From positions 1 to 8,671 of the forward strand of contig JALREG010000121.1 of the NCBI GenBank assembly GCA_023253905.1: a stretch of 8,671 nucleotides of DNA. Direction: 5' to 3'. The notes beneath the pieces are model-generated. The model worked only from the letters and a program-made list of their open reading frames with translations. It was not told the origin of the DNA and did not search any database. The stretch is from Burkholderiaceae bacterium. GTDB taxonomy: Bacteria > Pseudomonadota > Gammaproteobacteria > Burkholderiales > Burkholderiaceae. The translations under genes and the position numbers were made by a program. Shown here one piece after another: positions 1-4,601 of the stretch. How positions within the stretch are numbered: position 1 is the stretch's first letter; every line of letters starts with the position of its first letter.

Positions 1-951
1 CGTGCGGCCCTTGTCGCAGGCCTTGGCCACCGAATAGACGTAGGCCTTGGCGGCGTTCATGCCGACATACATGTCGGCGAGCTTGCCCTGCATCAGCTGG
101 AACTCGCCGATCGGCTGGCCGAACTGCTTGCGCTCATGTACGTAGGGGATCACCACGTCCATGCAGGCCTGCATGATGCCAAGCGGGCCACCCGAGAGCA
201 CCGCGCGCTCGAAATCGAGGCCACTCATCAGCACCCGGGCGCCATGGCCGAGCCCACCGAGCACGTTTTCAGCTGGCACCTCGCAATGATCGAACACCAG
301 TTCACCGGTGTGGCTGCCGCGCATGCCGAGCTTGTCGAGCTTCTGCGCCACCGAAAAGCCCTTGAAGTGCTTCTCGACCAGAAACGCGGTCACGCCGCGG
401 GCGCCTGCCTCGAAGTCGTTCTTTGCATAGATGATCAGCACATCGGCATCGGGACCGTTGGTGATCCACATCTTGGTGCCATTCAGAATCCAGCGGTCGC
501 CCTTGAACTCGGCGCGTAGCCGCATCGACATGACATCGGATCCCGCATTGGGTTCGGACATGGCAAGCGCACCGATTTTCTCGCCCGAGATGAGGCCGGG
601 CAGATAGCGCGCGCGCTGCGCATCGGTGCCGTTTCGGGAAATCTGGTTGACACACAGATTGGAGTGCGCGCCGTAGGACAGGCCCACCGAGGCCGAGCCA
701 CGGGAAATTTCCTCCATAGCAACGATGTGTGCGAGATAGCCCAAACCCGCGCCGCCCTGGTTTTCAGGCACCGTGATGCCCAGCACGCCCAGTTCGCCCA
801 GCTTGCGCCACAGATCCATGGGGAATTGGTCGGTGCGGTCGATCTCCCCGGCACGCGGCGTGATTTCGCGGGCAACGAAGGCGCGTAGCGCCTCTCGCAG
901 CATCTGCACATCCTCACCGAGTTCGAACTGCAGTCCGGGGATTTCCGTCAT
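1..951 (-). CDS. liuA: Isovaleryl-CoA dehydrogenase, C-terminus cut by window edge
   Basis: FAD-dependent acyl-CoA dehydrogenase that oxidises isovaleryl-CoA to 3-methylcrotonyl-CoA in leucine breakdown, passing electrons to ETF. The window holds the first 317 codons, with no stop; the family is about 390 residues, so roughly 70 are missing. Visible landmarks are the acyl-CoA dehydrogenase signature [12 protein letters not shown] (residues 128-139), WITNG (162-166), and the second signature around [19 protein letters not shown] (276-294). [14 protein letters not shown] (245-258) places a glutamate, Glu248, where isovaleryl-CoA dehydrogenases carry their catalytic base; most other acyl-CoA dehydrogenases have it much later, so this supports the substrate call. 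The ATG at 949-951 is preceded by AAGGAGA (958-964), a strong ribosome binding site. The gene lies 47 bp after a thioesterase gene on the same strand and close to liuR, which supports the liu assignment. The remaining liu genes (methylcrotonyl-CoA carboxylase, methylglutaconyl-CoA hydratase, HMG-CoA lyase) would be expected beyond the left edge. Confidence 0.95.
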   Translation of the reverse strand, partial: MTEIPGLQFELGEDVQMLREALRAFVAREITPRAGEIDRTDQFPMDLWRKLGELGVLGITVPENQGGAGLGYLAHIVAMEEISRGSASVGLSYGAHSNLCVNQISRNGTDAQRARYLPGLISGEKIGALAMSEPNAGSDVMSMRLRAEFKGDRWILNGTKMWITNGPDADVLIIYAKNDFEAGARGVTAFLVEKHFKGFSVAQKLDKLGMRGSHTGELVFDHCEVPAENVLGGLGHGARVLMSGLDFERAVLSGGPLGIMQACMDVVIPYVHERKQFGQPIGEFQLMQGKLADMYVGMNAAKAYVYSVAKACDKGRT

Positions 952-998
952 CACTTTTCTCCTTGGCGCCCGACTGGGGCATTACCTCGCCAGCGTGG

Positions 999-1481
999 TC
1001 AGCTGCGCACGTCGTCGCGACCGGTGATTGTCATTTCCGTGGCGGTCATGGTGGCGATCAGTCGCTCACGACCCGTGGCCTCGATGGCAATGGCATCGGC
1101 ATCGGCCAGCGTGATGGTGCGGCCGGCCTTGCGTACCCGGCCGATAAAGCGAAAGCGCTCGCCCCGGCCGGGCGAGAGCAGATTGAGTTTGTACTCAATG
1201 GTGAGAATGCCGGAGTCGGCCGCCATGAGCGTGAGCGAAGCAAAGCCGCAGGCCGAGTCGAGCGCGGTGCCCAGTATGCCGCCATGGATGAACCCATGCT
1301 GCTGGGTGATGTGGGCGCTGAAGGGCATTTCGATCTCGACCTCGCCCGCCGCCACGCGAACCAGTCGCGCGCCGATGGTGGTCATGGCCGGCTGGCGACC
1401 GAAGCTTTCCCGGATGCGCGACTCAAAGAGCGGATCCGGCGGCACCGGGGCGCGGGATGAGGCGGATTCGGGAGTAGGCAT
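999..1481 (-). CDS. PaaI-like hotdog-fold acyl-CoA thioesterase
   Basis: A 160-residue protein of the PaaI/YbgC-like hotdog superfamily; such enzymes hydrolyse acyl-CoA thioesters to free acid and CoA in the cytoplasm. The diagnostic stretch is HGFIHGGILGTALDSACGFAS (from residue 62): HGG at 66-68 and Asp75, at the position of the catalytic acid of PaaI. It is followed by the family's strand around IEYKLNLLSP (95-104). The first 30 or so residues are Pro/Ser-rich and outside the fold; no clear Shine-Dalgarno precedes the ATG at 1481, and Met33 is a possible shorter start. The gene sits between liuR (53 bp upstream) and liuA (47 bp downstream), all on one strand, with a candidate LiuR operator just before it, so it is probably the first gene of the liu transcript. 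Its substrate cannot be read from sequence. Relief of CoA trapping as isovaleryl-CoA or another liu intermediate is an inference from position only. Confidence 0.88.
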   Translation of the reverse strand: MPTPESASSRAPVPPDPLFESRIRESFGRQPAMTTIGARLVRVAAGEVEIEMPFSAHITQQHGFIHGGILGTALDSACGFASLTLMAADSGILTIEYKLNLLSPGRGERFRFIGRVRKAGRTITLADADAIAIEATGRERLIATMTATEMTITGRDDVRS

Positions 1482-1513
1482 GGCCGATGGCGCGCGAGGC
1501 GGGAAATGGGTTG

Positions 1514-1544
1514 ATAACCGGATTGACGTTAACGTTAACGTGAA
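1514..1544 (-). promoter_or_regulatory. Candidate LiuR operator and promoter before the thioesterase gene
   Basis: Positions 1523-1544 form a 22-bp imperfect palindrome with a perfect 16-bp core (1526-1541) in which ACGTTAACGT occurs twice, offset by 6 bp. It can be read as two overlapping 16-bp sites, 1523-1538 and 1529-1544, each with 7 of 8 arm positions paired. The first matches the palindrome upstream of liuR (1999-2014) at 14 of 16 bases. On the minus strand a possible -35 TTCACG (1544-1539) and weak -10 GGTTAT (1519-1514) are separated by 19 bp, the long spacing typical of MerR-controlled promoters, with the palindrome between them. The promoter elements are tentative; the palindrome itself is clear. 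It overlaps the last codons and the TAA stop of liuR. Confidence 0.7.
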
Positions 1545-1978
1545 GTGGCTCTGGCGGCGGCGGCTCGGGGCTTTCGGGTGGTTCTTGGCCGCCGGTCCGT
1601 GGCCTGCGCGAGCAGCTCCCGGGCGCGATCTTCGTGCGCACGGATTTCGGCCAGGGTCTCGTTCAGGTCGCGAAGCTGAGACTCGAGCTGCGTGCGATGG
1701 CGGTCCAGCACCTCGAGGAACCGGGTGAGCTGCGGCGCGGTGTCAGCGGGAGAATCGTACATATTGATGAGATCGCGGATTTCCGAGAGCGACAAGCCGA
1801 GCCGCTTGCCGCGTAGCGTGAGCTTCAGGCGGGTACGGTCACGGTGAGAATACGATCGCTGGCGGGCACCGGCCCCCACGCGACGCGGCGACAAAAGCCC
1901 CTGGTCTTCGTAGAAGCGGATGGTTCTGGGCGTGATTTCGAACTCGCGCGCGAGTTCGCCGATGCTGTAGGTAGGCAT
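1535..1978 (-). CDS. liuR: MerR-family regulator of leucine/isovalerate catabolism, LiuR-like
   Basis: A 147-residue MerR-type DNA-binding regulator. The N-terminal winged helix is unmistakable: YSIGELAREFEITPRTIRFYEDQGLL (residues 4-29) covers the helix-turn-helix, and RDRTRLKLTLRGKRLGLSLSEIRDLI (46-71) the second recognition region and wing. A long dimerisation helix follows (about 82-125). RLKLTLRGKRLG.SL.EIR is characteristic of the LiuR branch as I know it. There is no cysteine in the protein, which argues against a metal- or thiol-sensing MerR member and fits an acyl-CoA-type ligand. The last 24 or so residues are a basic Arg/Ala/Pro-rich tail. Its location next to an isovaleryl-CoA dehydrogenase gene and two matching palindromes supports the assignment. 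In known systems LiuR represses liu genes until an isovaleryl-CoA-type inducer appears. The ATG at 1978 lacks an evident Shine-Dalgarno. The stop codon TAA (1537-1535) lies inside the downstream operator. Confidence 0.9.
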   Translation of the reverse strand: MPTYSIGELAREFEITPRTIRFYEDQGLLSPRRVGAGARQRSYSHRDRTRLKLTLRGKRLGLSLSEIRDLINMYDSPADTAPQLTRFLEVLDRHRTQLESQLRDLNETLAEIRAHEDRARELLAQATDRRPRTTRKPRAAAARATSR

Positions 1979-1985
1979 AGGCGAA

Positions 1986-2014
1986 ATGATCAGGCGAGTT
2001 GACGTTTACGTCAA
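1986..2014 (-). promoter_or_regulatory. Putative liuR promoter
   Basis: On the minus strand TTGACG (2014-2009; five of six consensus bases) and GATCAT (1991-1986; four of six) are 17 bp apart. The -35 and the upstream part of the spacer are inside the candidate operator. Transcription would start about 7 bases after the -10, at or next to the liuR ATG, so the message would be nearly leaderless; this agrees with the missing Shine-Dalgarno sequence. A 19-bp MerR-type spacing would instead give a poorer -10, TCATTT (1989-1984). Confidence 0.45.
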
Positions 2015-2016
2015 CT
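1997..2016. promoter_or_regulatory. Candidate LiuR operator upstream of liuR
   Basis: A 20-bp palindrome with perfect 9-bp arms, AGTTGACGT and ACGTCAACT, around a central TT. It lies in the 63-bp gap between the SMUG1-like gene and liuR, 18 bp before the liuR start codon. It shares 14 of 16 core bases with the palindrome before the thioesterase gene, which makes a shared regulator likely; a MerR-family gene directly beside both copies makes LiuR the obvious candidate. It overlaps the predicted liuR -35 element, so binding would be expected to autoregulate liuR. Confidence 0.78.
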
Positions 2017-2041
2017 GGCGATCGCGGCTCCGGCCAGTCGC

Positions 2042-2890
2042 TCAGGTGACCTGGGTGGCGAACACGCCCAGGCGCTCGAGCTGCTGGTCGACCGCCGGCT
2101 CCCAGCCCCGGTTGGCAGCGGGGCTCGCCGGGCTCGGGTGCAGGATCTGATCGACCCTGGGCGCAAGACCGGCCGGACCCGCGGCGAGCGCCGCTTCGAT
2201 CCGGGCCCGCGCATAACCGCCCACGCCAATCACCCAGGCGGGCGCAAGCGCCGCCACCGCCTCCCTCAGGTGGGCATCGCACGCCGCCTGAAGCGGCGCC
2301 AGTTCGGCGCGCGGCAGCCGATCGGGCGTGAAGTTCCGCCCCGACGCCTCCAGAAACACGAGCGGGCAATAGTTGAGCACGAAGCACTGCGAAAAAAAGA
2401 CCTCGGGCGGCCCGAATCGGCGCGCAGCCCAGCCCCACAGCCGGCGCCCACTCACCTCGGAGCGACGGCAGGCAAAGCCCTCGATCGGCCGCTTTGGATG
2501 CGCATCGGCAACGCCAGCCACCGTCGCTTCGATCCCCATCCAATCGCGCACCGCAGCCACCTCGCCGAACGGCACGCCCGTCTGCATCATGCCGAACGGG
2601 CCCGGATTCATGCCGACGAACACCGCGCGAACGCCCTGCGTCGCAAAGCGCTCCAGGTAGGCGCGGTGCGGCGCCCAGGCGTAGTGGAGCGGGTTGTAGA
2701 CATGCGTCACGGGCGCGGAAAATTTGAGCGCCGAGACCGCCTCCGACAGCCTGGCTGCGGCGGCAATCAGCGCCTGCGCCACAGCGGCGGGCGGAGCCAA
2801 CTCAGGCCGAAACGACGCGGGACGGGAAGCGGGGGGCGGGGCAGCGGAAGTCACGACCGGCAGTGTAGTGCGGCCGGTTGCGGGATGCAC
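2042..2890 (-). CDS. SMUG1-type uracil-DNA glycosylase
   Basis: Single-strand-selective monofunctional uracil-DNA glycosylase family (UDG superfamily family 3): removes uracil, and often oxidised pyrimidines such as 5-hydroxymethyluracil, to start base-excision repair. Motif 1 is GMNPGPFGMMQTGVPFG (93-109) with Asn95 at the catalytic position. Motif 2 is HPSPASPAANRGW (251-263) with His251. Other SMUG1 landmarks are VYNPLHYAWAPHRAYLERF (64-82), HPKRPIEGF (131-139), SEVSGRRLWG (144-153) and the uracil-recognition Asn173 in VLNYCPLVFLEASGRN. These match vertebrate SMUG1 more closely than UNG, MUG or family 4/5 enzymes. Length, 282, is close to the 270 of the human protein. The first 37 or so residues are Pro/Ala-rich and outside the core. 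The start is a GTG (2890-2888), with only a weak purine stretch upstream; a second GTG at codon 13 is possible. It is divergent from the cupin gene and upstream of liuR on the same strand, with no evident functional link to either. Confidence 0.93.
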   Translation of the reverse strand: MHPATGRTTLPVVTSAAPPPASRPASFRPELAPPAAVAQALIAAAARLSEAVSALKFSAPVTHVYNPLHYAWAPHRAYLERFATQGVRAVFVGMNPGPFGMMQTGVPFGEVAAVRDWMGIEATVAGVADAHPKRPIEGFACRRSEVSGRRLWGWAARRFGPPEVFFSQCFVLNYCPLVFLEASGRNFTPDRLPRAELAPLQAACDAHLREAVAALAPAWVIGVGGYARARIEAALAAGPAGLAPRVDQILHPSPASPAANRGWEPAVDQQLERLGVFATQVT

Positions 2891-2923
2891 GCGCGCCCGC
2901 TCTCCGCTAGCATCCGCTTCCGA

Positions 2924-2936
2924 GGAAACGTTTTCC
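2924..2936. promoter_or_regulatory. Operator-like AT-rich palindrome before the cupin gene
   Basis: GGAAACGTTTTCC contains the perfect 8-bp palindrome AAACGTTT (2926-2933), and can also pair as GGAAA/TTTCC arms. It stands out in GC-rich DNA and ends one base before the cupin Shine-Dalgarno (2938-2943). A GAAACG-type half-site with a central CG step is usual for LacI-family operators. A plausible plus-strand -10 TAGCAT (2908-2913) would put the transcription start just upstream, so a bound repressor would block early elongation. No regulator gene for it is seen in the window; this is inference from one site. Confidence 0.35.
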
Positions 2937-2949
2937 CGAGGAGAACCTC

Positions 2950-3489
2950 ATGGACATGCCGGTACGCAAGCGGCCGCCGAATCCGGCCGGACTCGAGCCC
3001 TACTCACGTCCCCAACCCTGGGGCATGGTCCCGGACATGGCGATCAACGACGCGCTCGATGGTGATGACACGCTATGGGCGCCGGTCGCCCCCGGCATCT
3101 GGTCGCGCCCGCTCCACCTCAATGTGAGCGGCGGCTATTACGTGCACCTGCTCCGGGTGAAGCGTGCCGGTATTCTTCAGCGTCACCGTCACTCGGGGGC
3201 GGTTCACGCCTGGGTCATCCGAGGCAGCTGGTACTACCTCGAGCACGACTGGATTGCCTGCGAAGGCAGCTATGTGTTCGAGCCACCGGGCGAGACCCAC
3301 ACGCTGGTCGTGCCCGACGATTGTCAGGACATGATCACGCTCTTTACGGTGCACGGTTCGCTCATGTATGTCGACCCGCAAGGCGTCTCCACGGGCTATG
3401 ACGACGTGTTCACGCGCATCGAGCGCTATCGCGCCCACTTTGAGGCCGTGGGGCTCGGGGCGGATTATGTGAAGCGGTTCATGCGCTGA
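2950..3489 (+). CDS. Cupin-fold putative dioxygenase, 2,4'-dihydroxyacetophenone dioxygenase-like
   Basis: A 179-residue single-domain cupin and the only plus-strand gene here. Cupin motif 1 is QRHRHSGAVHAWVIRGSWYYLEHDW (from residue 78): His79 and His81 are likely metal ligands and Glu98 a possible fourth. Motif 2 is GSYVFEPPGETHTLVVP (106-122), with His117 as the third histidine. The RHxHxGxVHxWVxxGxWxYLE and GSYxxEPPGExHTL pattern recalls 2,4'-dihydroxyacetophenone dioxygenase and acetylacetone-cleaving enzyme relatives, non-haem Fe(II) enzymes that cut carbon-carbon bonds in beta-dicarbonyl or hydroxyketone substrates. Substrate is not determinable from sequence, and a non-catalytic cupin is possible. 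No signal peptide or membrane segment is visible, so it is probably cytoplasmic. The ATG at 2950 has a good ribosome binding site, GAGGAG (2938-2943), 6 bases upstream; a second ATG at codon 3 is less well spaced. No catabolic partner genes adjoin it. Its last 25 bases overlap the rodA 3' end on the other strand. Confidence 0.75.
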   Translation: MDMPVRKRPPNPAGLEPYSRPQPWGMVPDMAINDALDGDDTLWAPVAPGIWSRPLHLNVSGGYYVHLLRVKRAGILQRHRHSGAVHAWVIRGSWYYLEHDWIACEGSYVFEPPGETHTLVVPDDCQDMITLFTVHGSLMYVDPQGVSTGYDDVFTRIERYRAHFEAVGLGADYVKRFMR

Positions 3490-4601
3490 GCTGCGCCTTC
3501 GGGATGGGCACGGGCGCGCGCAACACCCATCACCAGTCCGAGGCCCAGGCCGAGCGTGGCCATCGCGGTGCCGCCATACGACATGAACGGTAGCGGCACG
3601 CCCACCACCGGAAGCACGCCCGACACCATGCCGATGTTCACGAAGGCATAAACGAAGAACACTAGCGCAAGCGCCCCCGCGAGAAGCCGGTCAAACAGCG
3701 TGAGCCCGCGGGCCGCAATGGCGAGCGCACGCAGCACCACCGCCAGATAGAGCGCGATCAGCACACCGTTCCCCACCAGACCGAACTCTTCTGAAAACAC
3801 CGCGAGAATGAAATCGGTGGTGCGTTCGGGCACGAACTCAAGACGGGTCTGCGTCCCCTCCATCCAGCCCTTGCCCCAGACCCCGCCCGAACCGATCGCA
3901 ATGGTGGACTGAATGATGTGAAAGCCTCGGCCCAGCGGATCGGAGGCGGGGTCGAGGAGCGTCAGCACCCGCTGTCGCTGGTAGTCATGCATGGCCGCCC
4001 ACAGAAACGGCGCGCTAGCCGCGAGACCGATCACCATTGAAACGATCAGCTTCCAGCTGAGCCCGGCGAGAAAGATCACGAAGCCGCCGCTTGCGAGCAC
4101 CAGAAGCGCGGTCCCGAGGTCGGGTTGGCGCGCGACCAGCCAGACCGGCACCATCAGGAGCAGCGCGGTGGCCGCGAAATCGAACCAGCGAAGCATCCCC
4201 TCGCGCTGCTGAAAATACCAGGCAAGCATCAGGGGTGCGGCGATCTTGAGCACTTCGGACGGCTGGATCCGGATGAAGCCGAGATTGAGCCAGCGCCGCG
4301 CGCCCTTGGCGATATCGCCAAACAACGCGACCGCGATCAGCAACGCCACCCCACCGACAAAGAGCGGCACCGCAAACCGGACCAGCCAGCTTCTTGGCAC
4401 CAGCGCAGCCACCCAGAGCGCAAAGCCGGCGATCGCGAGGTTACGCAGATGCGCCTCGAAGCGGCCGGGGAAATCATAGGCGGCTGAATACATGGTGATC
4501 ACGCTCAATCCCACCAACAGTCCGATCAAAATCGACAGCGGCCAATCAAACACCGTAACCCACGGCCGCACGCGCGCCCACGCGCTTTGCAGACGGCTCA
4601 C
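3465..4601 (-). CDS. rodA: Peptidoglycan glycosyltransferase RodA (SEDS family)
   Basis: A 378-residue polytopic inner-membrane protein of the SEDS family. It polymerises lipid II into glycan strands for side-wall synthesis, partnered with the PBP2 encoded just upstream. About ten hydrophobic segments are visible, and length matches the usual 370 or so. ERTTDFILAVFSEEFG (259-274) carries the essential Asp, here Asp263, equivalent to Asp262 of the E. coli protein. RIQPSEVLKI (111-120) is the conserved PSE segment, and the SEDS signature NIGMVSGVLPVVGVPLPFMSYGG lies at 322-344. The start is a GTG (4601-4599), backed by GGGAGG at 4608-4613 with good spacing. It overlaps the mrdA stop in a GTGA, so the pair is translationally coupled. 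It is the last gene of the mre operon. No terminator is visible, and its 3' end runs 25 bp into the convergent cupin gene. Confidence 0.97.
   Translation of the reverse strand: MSRLQSAWARVRPWVTVFDWPLSILIGLLVGLSVITMYSAAYDFPGRFEAHLRNLAIAGFALWVAALVPRSWLVRFAVPLFVGGVALLIAVALFGDIAKGARRWLNLGFIRIQPSEVLKIAAPLMLAWYFQQREGMLRWFDFAATALLLMVPVWLVARQPDLGTALLVLASGGFVIFLAGLSWKLIVSMVIGLAASAPFLWAAMHDYQRQRVLTLLDPASDPLGRGFHIIQSTIAIGSGGVWGKGWMEGTQTRLEFVPERTTDFILAVFSEEFGLVGNGVLIALYLAVVLRALAIAARGLTLFDRLLAGALALVFFVYAFVNIGMVSGVLPVVGVPLPFMSYGGTAMATLGLGLGLVMGVARARAHPEGAAQRMNRFT

Noticed and set aside
483..917. A minus-strand open frame of 144 codons inside the liuA region
   Set aside because: Low-complexity Arg/Ser/Ala-rich translation in another frame; the frame starting at 951 gives a continuous, motif-rich acyl-CoA dehydrogenase.
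2012..2040. An 8-bp stem with one G-U pair (caactggc / gccagtcg) just after the SMUG1-like gene, looking like a terminator
   Set aside because: No T-tract follows on the minus strand, the loop is 13 bases, and the arm overlaps the LiuR palindrome, which explains part of the symmetry.
2138..3127. A 329-codon open frame on the plus strand across the SMUG1-like gene and the cupin start
   Set aside because: It is Arg/Pro/Ala-rich with no recognisable motif and runs antisense to a gene with clear SMUG1 motifs; long antisense frames are expected in GC-rich DNA.
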